From NCBI RefSeq assembly GCF_001411555.2, contig NC_049911.1, forward strand, positions 36,779,340 through 36,843,339: a DNA stretch of 64,000 bases. Direction: 5' to 3'. Under the pieces are notes generated by a model. That model was not told where the DNA came from. It saw only the letters and a list, made by a program, of their open reading frames with translations, and searched no databases. Position numbers and translations under genes: made by a program. Positions 23,846 through 37,000 of the stretch are shown piece after piece. Numbering within the stretch: position 1 is the first letter of the stretch; each line of letters starts with the position of its first letter. Source of the DNA: Juglans regia. Lineage: Eukaryota; Streptophyta; Magnoliopsida; Fagales; Juglandaceae.

Positions 23846-26102
23846 GTTTTCTTGTTTCTTTTTGGGTGGGTTGGAAGTGTGGTTGTTTTTCTTGAAGATT
23901 TTGGATCTATAGGGTGATCCCGTCCGTATATTAATTCTATTTCCAGTTGCTATATATACATAACATATATATATATATATATAGAAAGATTACCACACGA
24001 GTTCACTACTTTTATATCTTTGTGAATTTATTCAATTTATGTAGGCAGCTAACTCAAAAAACTTGAAAATTTCAACGCCTTCGCAATCGAGGAAAGATCA
24101 AATGTTTTCGTAACATATCATGGAATGGGTTATCAATTTGTGCTTCTTTTATTTTTTTTCTTTTTTTCAGAAGAGGAGACTAGAAGACGATAACGAATGA
24201 TTTAGATACATTATTTTCGTGGCATAACAGATATAATATGGAGTACTTAGTTATAGTTTAAGATTAGTTCAAAACCAAATTGAATAATCTAATCCTTGTT
24301 CTTAGTCCCAAAAAACTCCTTTTAACTTAGGATCAGTATTCAAAAAACATTGCTATATAATCCTATTCAAGACTGGAGAAAATATTCTAAAAATATTATA
24401 ATGAAAAGTGGAAGACTGACTGAAGAGATATGTTGAACAAATGTCTCCTTTACATTGTTGGATAAGTATTCAATAAATAGTACTTAAGACCGACGAAGAT
24501 TCAAGATTCGAGAAAATACTCCAAAATATTAAAACGACGGAAGGAAAAAAAATGAAGAAATAGAGTGGCGTGGGGAAGTCACCATGCATGCATCTTTGGC
24601 CCACCTGTTGATAGAGATCAAATATTGGTTTGTGTTTGGGGGTTTATCTTTTCATTTTTTGGCGCTGAAAATACGCAAGTCAGAGCTCCCTGATTTGCAT
24701 GTCGGGCCGTGCAGGCTGTAGCACGAGGATGGCTACCGATAAGTTATAATTTTTTTTCTTTATTTTTTCTGATTTTTTTATTCATTTTTAAAATATCCTT
24801 ATATATTAAAAAAAAAAAATCACAACATTATTTTAAAAACATTTTCTTAATCCTAAAAAAAAAAATCATCGGGACCATCCTCGGGATGGATCCTCGGTGA
24901 GTTTAGAATTATTCTTGTCTCTTTGTCCTTGTGTGCTCCTATCGTATTCATGCAAGAATAAATCTAAACTCAGAGAGACGAATACATATTAAACGCCGGT
25001 CCACCTACGGAATGGTTTGTTTTTGTAAGCAATGACGTCTTTGATACATACCCAGCCATCATAGATTTGACAACCCAAGCCCTCCTCATCCACTTTCCTC
25101 AATGCAATCAGTCTTTCAACAACCATTCTCTCTCAATTTCCACCATAACTTTCTACTTTGATTTTTCTCATCAACACAAACACCAATAATTATTTGTTAC
25201 AAAAAACTCTTCTCACATTTATGCGGCGCTGCCTTTACAGGAAAATTTTCATTGATTTTCCTCGACAGTTTTACGACTTATTTATATTACTAAGGTCAAA
25301 ACAACGTGCGAATCATGTTTATCTAATTAGATCAAACAGTTACTTTATAAAAATAATATATTCTTTTGCATAATTTGTAAAAATAATTGATGACATGTAT
25401 AGCTTAGAAGATATTGCTTTAATTTTTATATAAATAATAGAATTAATAGAATATTATAAAGAAATTTTAACAAATAAATTAACTATTTTGATCCGTACTT
25501 TAATTCTTGTTAGCACACGTGCAGCAAGAATTTGTTTGTTGCCCATCCCTGCCCCAACATAGTATGGTCCAAGGAAAATTATACCAACGGATTGGGCTAG
25601 TGTTTCCTTGCTGCCCTAACATAATTGCTTCTTTTGTAATACCTAGTATTTTCGTGTGTTTTAAATAAATAATTCTTTTATTTATTTGTAATATTGGCTC
25701 TCTTATTTTAAATTTAACGTGATTTTTATTGTATTATTTTGTGATAACTAAATTGTGAAATTTATTTTGACATGGTTTCTTGATATTAATTATTGTTTAG
25801 TATTTAAATTGCTCTCTATTTTAATTTATTTCATTGTTCGGCTTTATTGTTTTATTTTATTTTATTGGACCTGTATTTTTCGAATAGTGCTTGTTTTTAG
25901 TGGGTTTTCTCTATTTTGAGCCCAGCCCATTTGGCTTTGTGAAGCCCAGCCCGTAAGCTTGTTTTCAGCCCAACCCTCGCTTCCTCAAACAGCGCCGTTT
26001 TGGTCTGCCCTTAGGGTTTTCTTCTTCTACGCACCACTGCCTTCCTTCTTCTTCCTCTTCTCGGTTTCCTCAGTTTCCAACCCATGCAATCCCCAACAGA
26101 AA
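23846..26102. other. Intergenic region upstream of duplicate B
   Basis: Duplicated 5' flank to about 25042, then unique AT-rich DNA. A telo-box-like TTAGGGTTTT at 26011-26020 precedes the small locus at 26103. No other gene is recognised. Confidence 0.6.
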
Positions 26103-26449
26103 ATGCAATTACAACGACAACACATGAAGCAGCTACAAAATCAGCAACAGAGGAATCAGAACCTGTTTTTTGAGAACAGTTCTCTGACTTCTACCTTGGA
26201 AGACAACACTAATGCCATCGGCAACAATAGTCATCTACCAATGCTGTATTCTCACGTTGGGTTTCTTCTTGTTTTGTCAAATGTTTAGCAGATCTTAATT
26301 TCTAATTGGTTTATTTCTTCGTATGGAAGCAGAATGAGAGATTGAGATCAATATTTGCAAGAGCAGAGAAAGGAACAACTTGCAGGACTGTTGAAGTATT
26401 TGGCAATGAAGAAGAGGTCGGAAGATGTGCAAGGCAGGGCAAAAGTTAA
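26103..26449 (+). CDS. Small unrecognised two-exon gene or gene fragment
   Basis: I do not recognise this protein. A model with exons 26103-26255 and 26333-26449 is in phase (51 codons, then 38 plus stop; 89 residues) with a 77-bp GT-AG intron. The N-terminus is Gln-rich (MQLQRQHMKQLQNQQQRNQN); the C-terminal half includes NERLRSIFARAEKGTTC and VEVFGNEEEVGRC. A TTAGGGTTT telo-box and pyrimidine-rich leader lie about 80 bp upstream, as in many plant housekeeping promoters. It could instead be a captured fragment of a larger gene: the second exon also reads in another frame as a Gln/Lys-rich peptide. Codon conservation has not been tested. Confidence 0.3.
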
Positions 26450-27066
26450 CGGAAACAAGAAAATTTAACGGGAGAACAAGAAAAAACACTAACAGTTAGA
26501 TAGGCACTTATATAATAGAGATGGATACTGCGTTCCTTTTATTTTATTCTATTCAGACACTTATTTCTCCTCAAATTGTAATAAATATTATACAACAATC
26601 ATCTTCAAGACATTAGAAACGAGCAACTCAAATCATTTTCCCGAGTTCATGCAAAAAGGAAAAAAAAAGTAAAAAAAGTTTACCATTTAACTGCAGTTAT
26701 AATCTCTCAATTCATCTTTCCTAATATAAAAAATTATGTTAACCATACTGACCAAGCCACCTTGTCGTCATCCTCAGTTCCCATTCAAGTAGCAGATCGA
26801 ATAATCAAGTTAGCCCCAAATCCAGATGTACCATTGAGGTGTTTAATTTTGTATGGGGTATGAACTAACACGGGATTATTGAGGTTCCCAATAGTGGACT
26901 ATGGCAACCGAAACCCACAAAACCCATAATCCATTGACACTGAACCCAGATCCCTTTACAAAGCAAAGCTAAAATGTTAATAAACTGAATTACACTATCA
27001 ATGAACACAGTTGCATCAGACAATAGCCCCATTCTCCTGTCACTAGATCTGAACAGAACAACTATG
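26450..27066. other. 3' flank of MLH1
   Basis: AT-rich DNA between the small locus and the MLH1 stop codon. Nothing further is recognised. Confidence 0.6.
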
Positions 27067-30000
27067 TTAACATCTTTCAAAGATCTTGTAAAGCTTCTCC
27101 AGTGAAGCGACCTGTAGAAAACGGCAACCCAAGTAAGTTCCCAATCCTAAAATGTAAAGGGCATATACGCCCTTCCCACCTTTGGACCATCCCAAAATTG
27201 AAAAAGAAGAAAAATAAATAAACTAAAGAACACAGAGTGAGTGAGTGACTGAGTGAGGGAAAGAGAGGAGTCCTTATATCTAAACGATCAAGCACCAAGA
27301 AAACACCTAATTATGGGACTTCTTTCTTAATGCTGGTCAACTGATAGCGTTGTCAGAGTGTGAAGCTTCCTACACAAGATGCATGTGACAAAATAATTTC
27401 CAGCCTAGGTCATAGCTCAATATGTTATTATTTTTTCTGCTTATAGTTCGAGATTTCATTAGAGCCTCAATGAAATAAGACTTACCCGGACAAAGGTTCC
27501 ATTAGTAGCCATAGAAGTAGGTGGCTTGAAAAAGAGTCTCATGGATGGAAACAAGACATGTTGGATTGACCATTCACGCTGGGCCCACACAGTCTCTGCC
27601 TCCGAAAGTAGTTCCTGCTCAATTTCATTCTCTTCTGTAGTATCATCCCCTGGAAACACCAAATAGCACTCTGAGGTTGAAACCCGACCAAAAAAAGAAG
27701 TGCAATGTTCCCCCATAAGGGGTTGAGGATGTAGCTTTTTGATTATGATTGGATTGATGACAACAAAAGGTTCTAAATTTTCATTGCAACAAGAAAGCCA
27801 GTTGCTTATACAGTTTAACAGAGCGTCAAATATTGCACCCTACCCTCCTTTCCCTTCTGGGAAATTATGCTAGAGTTAACATGTGAATACAAAAATGCCT
27901 GACTGGCAAACATAAAAACATTTTAACCACCCGGAGTTTTAGGTGTAACACTTTTAAAACTTGAATTCTCATACTGTCTAAATGTGTACTCAAAGGTCGA
28001 GGAAAGTGATGAAATCAAATGTATACCATTTTTTGGCTTTTAAAGTAAGTTCATTGAAAAGGAAAGAGCATAGAGACATGAAACTTTAGGTAATTTAGCA
28101 AACAAATATTATGGACAGAATGAAAGCACAAGCTACAACACCATACCTATATTCTCCGGAATATCTTCTTCATCTTCAGAATTCCTGAGAGGTTTTCTCT
28201 TTTTGTAGAACTGCAAACCATCACCTGATGGGTTGGGTAACATGGGAGGATGCATTGCATAAAAGTTTCCAAGAGCAGCTGAAATTGATTGGAAGCAATT
28301 TTTCTCATCCTCCCAGTCAACCTATGACAAAGACCAAATCAAAGTTCACAGAAACTAAAGTACACATCTCAGCCAAGGAAAAAGAATGTGAGCACTGATA
28401 CCAGACTCCTCATGTTTCACCCATAAGTTTCCTACTTTTTTTTTTTTTATATGTAAGAGATAAATTTTATTAATGAAAAAGGCCAAAACCATGTACAAAG
28501 GAAGTATTCCACAGAACACCTAAATACATTCTAAAAGTGATGAACTAGAGACAAAAAGTCATGAATATTATCCCCCACTAAAACAATAGCAGAAAACCAA
28601 AGCAAAGGGACATGCATCAGCACAATAGCTGAAATTACTTTCAATTTTCACGTGTTCTTTATGCAGGTGTATCAGCACAAAAGGGACATGCATCTCTCAT
28701 ACTTAACATCAGACTCTCAGATGGAGTGGAAGTTGAAACCAGTTGTTTATAGCACAGTATTATAATTTCTCTCGCCCATTTGCATTCTAGTCCCAAATAA
28801 ATACCAATATACAACAAAAGAAGAAGGTCTTAGACATTGATCGTGTAAAATAGTAGCATAGACATGGCTGTATGTGTTTGAATGTACATGCGTGTTAATA
28901 TATCTTTTCAAGTGTGAGTAATAAGGAGACAATCTTTCCAGAGCAGAAACTGACGATGCCAATAATCATAAACAAAAAACTTGATATTATATTGAAGGGG
29001 AAAACAAAAGCATAAAGGAATAAGTTATATAAACTTGAATGCGTACATCATTGCCCAAACAAAGTACAAATTCAGGGACACGATCCATGTCAGGTGTGTA
29101 CTGCTCAAGTATGACTGGAAGTCTAGACAAATTTCCATGTATATCAATATGAATGCAGAAATAATCCTCTAACAGTCCAGCCTTTTGCTTGAGCAATTCG
29201 GTATTCATCTGGATAAACATCAAAATATGATGTTAGTTAAAGAATCAATCAAATGTGGCTAATGAAATTAAAAAGGTGCATAGGTGCGGGCAATTTTCTG
29301 ACATATAACCTCAACTCTATTATAATAACTTATCAAAGGATTTCAAAACAGAATAGATATCTAGAGAACTTAACATAAACAGTTTCAAATTGATTATTGA
29401 GGTACATTGAGAAGAGAATTCAGATAGTTAAGAATAAAAGATAAAATTCTAGTAAATTGAAATGGTTCCAGATCCCTTTTGCTTGTGTTTTCATCAACCT
29501 GGAAGAGAGCTCAGATCCATCAATATTCTTGCATCATGATTGGGTAATCTCTATAGTCACCGTAAACATTATTTACATATTACCAAAAGTTATCAATATT
29601 AAGTTTTCTGCTACTGTATAAGGAGTGTATCAGTAGATGAGCACATGTAGACCTTAAATACATATTACATAGACCTTAGTTATCAGTATAGAAAAGATTC
29701 ACCTAAAAATTACAACTTACATAAAGCAATAGAATCTACAAAAGAGAAGAATATTGCTGAAAGCAAGTAACTACAGCCTAACTTAGAAGAGAGACATAGC
29801 AAATATAAGAAAGGAGATCACTCCAAGGAAGCCAAAGTTACTTCTGCTATTTTGTCTATTAGGTCATCATTCTCATGGCATCCCGGATCTGAATTGTCTT
29901 CTTTCAACGCCATCATAATCAACTCAAAAATTGGAGCCGGGTCACTTAATTGCATAGCATTAAAATGGGCAAACCGGCGCAGAACTTGCTGATACATGAG

Positions 30001-31038
30001 CTCTTTGCTGTAATTGCATCAAAACAGAAAAAGAAACAATCAAGTCGTATAACAAGTCAAAAATTCAGGGAGGTATGAGAATTAAATATCCAGCACCTAC
30101 TTCTTTCGAGACCAATTATTTAGTGTTGGATCTTCGTCACAATTTCATTTTATATCTTGCCTATGTCCTACAACAACGTAATTCGTACCTCAAGTTCACC
30201 ACATTTGCAAGATAGAGATGAGTGTCGTGCTGAAGCACTGCAAAGATGTCGTCTGCCATTCCAACATATGTACAGTGTGTTACAACTTCCAGCAGACCTG
30301 TGAAAACATATTTCTGAATGAACAGCTGCATCTGCTAAACTCAAAGAAAGCACATCTGCTTAACATTCAAATGAGCATGCAAAAACCTCACCAGAATGAC
30401 AATTACAATCAATTTCATCAATGAGCTCCTGAATGCTAGTCAGATCTGCCCCCTCCTTTGGGTTTCTTCTTTGTCTAACAGAAGATCTACAAGTGAAAAT
30501 TATATTTTCCTTAAATAGAATACAGGTTACCAGCTATGCATACAGAGCACGTTAATTCTATTTCAAACAAAAAGAAAATACTCCAACCTCCCGAGTGAAA
30601 GCACATGGATCTCCCGTGTTTCCAGAATTACTCTTCAATCCATGTCAGAGGGATTCCACCAACAGGAAGAGAAATTGAGGAGCCTACCCTTTGCATTTAA
30701 AAAAGAAACTCACTTGTACCTTCAGAAGAATGAAAATTCTAACCAACAGACTTGCCTAAACCCAGTCACATGCAATCCTTCTCAAACCCCTTTTTATGGA
30801 GAATCACATTGCATTTAAGGAATAATAAAATATTTCGTATTCTAACAAAAAGAAGCACCTAATTGCTAGTTTTTGCTCTATTATCAATCCTATAAGAAAC
30901 CATTAACCTACCGAATGACCGAAACTGTGATATATATTCACCATTTACATAAAACTAGAAGGTCCTATTAATCTCGATGAAGCTGTGTCCTATCATAACT
31001 GGTCCCTGATAATCATAATGACAAAAATTCCCACAAAA

Positions 31039-31092
<54 letters not shown>

Positions 31093-34000
31093 CAAAAAAA
31101 AAATATTAACATGATAATAGCATAACAAGGCCAACAATAACAGTATATCAAAATAGTTAGTCTACATTTTCTTATAAAAAAAAATCAAAATAGTTAACGC
31201 TTAGGTGTATCTCTTATATACTCCAGTACTTGGATTCGGCATTTGTTGAGTTTGAATGAAATTTCATCTGCTTATATATATATAAAAGCATAACAAAATA
31301 GCAACAAAACAAAAGCCTATGAAAATCTGAAGATAGATCATCTTGTTCTAACAGAGTTACCATGCACTTTTCACACTCATAAGAAACAATGCAGAAATCC
31401 ATCTCTCCAAAGTATCCTTGTTAAAGTTATCCACGTAAAGCAAAGGCATATAAACCAAAAATGGGTCTACCTCACAGTAGTCAAACTCGGATTATTTTCA
31501 AGTGGTCCACAAGGCTTAACTTGCAAGTAAGCATGCAACCTTCCAGCAGGATCTAATGAATCTGTTCTGACCATTTTATGCACTGGAACTTTTTGTGATT
31601 TTGATCCTATCAATTTATAAGAGTACGAGGCAGTTAAATACTGGGGGAACTCCCAGATTGTGAGCAAGTACAATCAATAGAATATACTACAAAACATTAG
31701 GCCAAACAAGGACATGCAAAACAATTGAAAGGGAAAATTTTTTGCATACCAGATGGCGAGGGGCTGAAATTAGGGTCCTTGTCCATAGCAATATTATCTG
31801 ATGGAGATTGTTCAACTATCTACCACACCATGCAACAAAAGATGCCAAAAAAATTTTACAAGTTATACAACAACATCAATCAGAACTATCGAGACATAAA
31901 AATGGCAAATATTAAAAGCGCCACATGCTGGTCAGACTAGATGAACTTTAGAATACTGATCAAATACAGAAACTATAACCCTCATAAAAGAAACGAAGTT
32001 AAAGTTTCATACGCATCATTTTGGTAGCATGGCCAGGCCCTGAGGTGGGGGACTGCATATCCTTTGTCAATGGTTCAAATCCCAGTGCCCACAGTAAGAA
32101 AATTTTGATGATTTTTAAATGTTATGAAGAATAAGCTCACTAAAATTTGTGTCCAATTATTTTTGAACTGGCCATGGAACAGTCCAAATATATACATGGT
32201 TCAAAGAAGCATATATTTTTCTTATCAAACACCGGAAGACATCTGGTTTGCAGTTTAGTGACCAAGTTGTCAGGAAATACCTGCTCCCGAAATGTCCGTG
32301 ACTCATTCGAGTTCCTCAATTTTGATTCAACCACTGACTGTATCTTCTCAATAATAACTTCTTGATTTAAAAGACTTACCTGCATATCAACAAACAGTGT
32401 CTTGTTTTATTAAAACCTACCAATATAGTGTTCTAACAAGGGTTTTTTTTTAATGACGAGGAAACCCGGAGACTCTGCAAACGCAACATGCCTTTTACCC
32501 GGTAAACCTCAGACCTGGAATGCATCCCAATCACATGGATTCAGTAAATCATTGACTTTTCATCAATGGGACGTGGCTCCTAAAAGTTGTTTACACCCAA
32601 GGGTTCAAACCTTGGACCTAGTCACCTAGAGGGAGCATACCACTCTTTGCTCCAATCGTATTGATAAGAAACAATCAAAGAAGCTAGAACAACTCAAGAT
32701 GTTTCGGCTTTTTCACTTTATAAGTCAAAAGGGACTCTTGACTATTTCAAAACATCAGATAAACAAGGCATAAATAGTAAACTCAAGATATGGACACATA
32801 TTGTTGAACGTCTGCATGTTTACATGACCGATGAAGTACGAAGAATACAGAATGGGGCATCCCAAATTCCGTTACTCTTGCATTGAATCTCCAAATCTTG
32901 CGGCTACATATTTTCATCCCTGTTTTAAAACACAGTTTTCTGTTCCCAGATATACCACGATAGAAAATAGGAAATAGTTCTTAGTATGACATGTAATGGA
33001 CTAAGAAAAAATCAAATTGTACAACTGCAGCCTGTTGCTATCCAACACTGCATTAAACAATAAATAAGGGGAAAATACACCTTTCACCTCCAAATAATAG
33101 GCTGCATTTTACACTTTACACCCCAAACTACCAACACCATACATTACACCCTCCAACTACAAAAAAAAAAAAAAATGACAAATAGCATGGTCATCCAATT
33201 ATGAGTCCTGATCATTAAGATGAATAAAAAAACATTTACTTATATAAAAATAAAAAATAAAAATAAAAACGAATGAAAAAGATGTGAATGAAAAAGATGT
33301 GATATCGGTAGTGTTGCACAATCTCGATCATCAGATCTTAATAGAGAATGCATATTGCAACTTTTGGGTAGTTTGAGACTGTAATGTGTCAATGTTGGTT
33401 GTTTTGGTTGCAAAATGTAAAGAACCTATTAGTAAGGGTGAAAAGTAAATAACTACTCTCCAGGCAACCAGAATCCTCCTATTTTTTCAAATGAATGTTC
33501 TCTTCTAAATAGCAACAACAAAGCCACTATTACACAAAAATTAGCAATGACAAACCCCAAGCTAATCCGCAAAGCTGACCAAGGTTGAATCAAGTTACTC
33601 GCCCTGATACAACTTATTTATCAATTGTTTGATTCATTGCTTTAAATTACACAACACCATATGTAGACAAAAAAAAAAAGGATTGAAATATATTTACCTA
33701 TGGTGTTCGACTAGTATTTCTTGAAAGGAAAGCAAATTCAACCCACCTTAAAAAGTAAAATACTGACATGTTGTAGAAGCTCATTTATGAATCAGGCATA
33801 AGATAAGCAATCACAAGGATGTAAGACAAGATGGAATAAAATCTCAGAATGTCAAGGGTACTGGTGAGATTCACTGGGTTTTTTCTGTAACTCTAAGGTT
33901 TGAAGTTGGCTATGGCATTGGTACAATTGCATCGTAAAACTTTAAGCATGTACCTTGAGAAACATTGTTTGTGTTTTTTTTTTCATTTTTCTCTTTCTTC

Positions 34001-37000
34001 TCCTCTTACGTAGTCTCGTGATCTTTTTCATTTCTAGGTTGGGCTCCGTGAGAAACAAACAAATATTAAATACTCTTGGAATCATGTACCTCTCTCTTTG
34101 TTGGGTGCACATTCACATCAACATGTTCAGGTGGCAATACGATTGACATGTATATGAAGGGTTTAGATGCTTTGGGCAAGGTTGCAGCATAAACAATTTC
34201 AACAGCTCTCTTCAATGCAGTGCATTCCACCAATCTATCTGAATAAGGAGGGGAAGGAGTGAGAGATAAGTGAGACTGTGCATACCATTTTATACTCTAC
34301 CAATGCAAGTACGTAAAAACTATAAATAAATTTAAAAAAAAAAGAGTTTCGGGACTTTCAGTAGAAGATTGAACAAATACAAAATTAGGTGTCCCTACTC
34401 AAATTTTTTTTTTTTTTTTTGGATAATTAGGTGTCCCTACTAGGGCTGCAAACGGGCCGGTCCGGTCCGGCGATGGACCGAAAATTTTCGGTCCATTATT
34501 TTTCCGGACCGGACCGGACCGAACACCCAAAGGGACCGGACCGGACCGATAGCTATCGGTCCGGTCCGGTCCGGTCCAGTCAGGTCCAGTCGGTCCGCCC
34601 TCTTTTTTTTTTTTTTTTAATAATTAATAAAAAAATTTGTTTAAAATACTAAATTAAACTAAGTGACTTATTAATGTAGATTATGTAACAGACTCAATAA
34701 AAAAATATTTTATATGGTCAATGATAATAAATTAGATGAAAATTATATTATTAATTTATATAATTACTATATAATTAACTAATTGATATTATATATTTAT
34801 TAATTCATAGAATATTAACAAGTGTTAATAGTACATTTAAAATTTTATATTGTTAATAGTGATAGGTTAAATGAAGATATATATAAAATATTGTTAATTT
34901 ATAGAATATTAACAAGTATTAATAATATATTTAAAAATTTATATTGTTAATTATACAATTATTATATATAAAATATATATAAAATTTTTTTTTTTTTTTA
35001 ATTTTTCATTCGGTCCTGTCCGGTCCGGTCCGGTCCGAAAAAACTGTGGACCGTGGACCGGACCGAATGATTTCGGTCCTCTAAAATATGGACCGGACCG
35101 GACCGGTCTAAGTCTCGGTCCGGTCCGGTCCGGACCGAAACGGTCGGTCCGTTCGGTCCGACCGGACCGTTAATCACCCCTAGTCCCTACTCATTTTTCT
35201 CACACACAATGTGCTTATTAAGGGAGAGCATCTAGATAAACAAAATTTGGCATCCATAAAAACATATTTTATCTGCACATACCATTGATATAAAGTACCA
35301 TAATTATCTTTTTCGCAACATAATTTGAATTCGAGATGAACCCATCCATCTTGAAAACTGAACTAGATGGATTATGGTCAGAAGTTTCAATTTTGATAAG
35401 CGATCGAGCAACTGACACCCCATAAACTGATCGAATAGCATCAAGCCTAGATGATGCAGCAACTGTATGAACATCTGCTCTGCCAGCTCCATGCTGATTA
35501 AACGAAGGTAGAAAAAGCTTTACTATGGTGCAAAAGCAAGTTAATCATGCAACAATAAACTTAAAATCTCCATTCACTTTGGTTGGTTGAAGAATTAAGA
35601 AATTTTATGAGAAAACTAAAACTGGCAAACTTTGGTTGGCTGAAGAATTGAAGTCATGTACATATATCTTCTGGGATACATAATAGTATAACACATTTTT
35701 ATTTTTATTTTTGTTATTGATATCATAGTCGCTTTTATATTGTTTGTTGAATGCTGTATTTGTTCATCCATGATTGTGCAGAAGCTCAAGCTTTTTGAGT
35801 CTTCAACACTGTGGGTAGAGTAACAGTGTTTGCTAGTTTTAAAGGGAAGATTGATCCACCATCTTTGGAAACCTCCTGCCGGAATGTCATGATATTTGCT
35901 TAAATTGTTAGTCTTAACTTATATACAGTTACCATATTTATGTGCATACATACTTGGATTTCAGCAGTCTCTTAATGATTGGTATGTTCTTTATCACAAA
36001 CCTACATCACTAGGTCAGCCCTAGATTTCAAGACCACATAAAAAGACAAGTCCCGTTTTTTAAGCAACCAACCTTTCGGCATGAGAATCCAACATGTATG
36101 TGATGAATGGCAAACCGGCTTAGCAAGTCTACAATCTTCGAATAATCATCAGCAGAATTTTGTAGAGTCTTCCTCCGGGCAATCATGTTATAGAATAGAT
36201 TCTCAACCTGATGGCACAAGAAGCAAAATTCAAAACCTTCAAGAAAGAAAATGGAAATCTAGTTTTCTGCATGAGCACATCCTACGTGTTCGTGCATAAA
36301 ACTGAAAATATCAGCAAATCCTGGATTTTCCATTAGCAAATGAAGTTCAATTTCATATTATGTTTTTAATAGTTAACAAAATATAATAAATATCTTCAAT
36401 TGTTCATGATAGAAAATACCCAAATCATGGGTAATAGTCCGTGGAAGTTGGAACACAAAGCTTTTGCAAATGATTCCTAAAATACTCAAAGCTTTCACAT
36501 TCGATCAAATGTCTGCTTCATACCATTATCTGAGTTCCTTTTACAGCAGCGCATGCCTTCGGCTCATGCTCCATGACACCATCTCTATAAGATACTCTGA
36601 ACAATAAGCTCAAAATATCAAATTAATTCACACTCCGTCACTAGCAAACAAGCATTCAAAGAAAATGAGCTTATTCTTTAATCTCAATTATCTCGCTATT
36701 CAGCACCCCAATTTCTCACTTTACATGAAACATAAGTTTCGAAAGTCTTATTTCCTTTCCGTTTCCTTTAAATAAGATGTCTTGGCCAAAAATTTAAAAA
36801 AAAAAAAAAACATTCAAGCTTTGTAAGATGCATTTACTCAAAACAACTAGCTCCGCATAGCCACCTGTAACCATGCAGCTGCCCTTTGGTAATGGTAGTG
36901 ACAGTAACATGACCGACATAAGTCATGCTTGCCAGAGCTTCTCCTCGGAACCCCATTGACTTTATCGTTTGTAAATCTTCAAACGTAGAAAGCTTTGACG

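Larger units (their letters stand above)
21118..25042. repeat. Tandem segmental duplication, unit B
   Basis: Same orientation and order as 14965-19597. It differs by a 242-bp element in the 3' flank (21301-21542), a shorter intron 1, loss of the G-box segment, no MITE, and about 200 bp of extra AT-rich sequence near 24617-24848. Confidence 0.9.

Noticed and set aside
24709..24900. 63-residue ORF near the end of unit B
   Set aside because: Phe/Lys-rich translation of an AT-rich insertion in the duplicated flank; not present in unit A.
30955..31137. 60-residue ORF with a long Phe run
   Set aside because: Product of the poly(A)/poly(T) tract in an MLH1 intron.
32071..32082. Perfect-looking tRNA B box (GGTTCAAATCC)
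   Set aside because: No acceptor stem or cloverleaf could be built around it, so it is listed only as a possible SINE remnant.
34431..34652. 73-residue ORF with repeated GPDRT-like residues
   Set aside because: Translation of the GGTCC arrays of the hAT element arm, not a protein gene.
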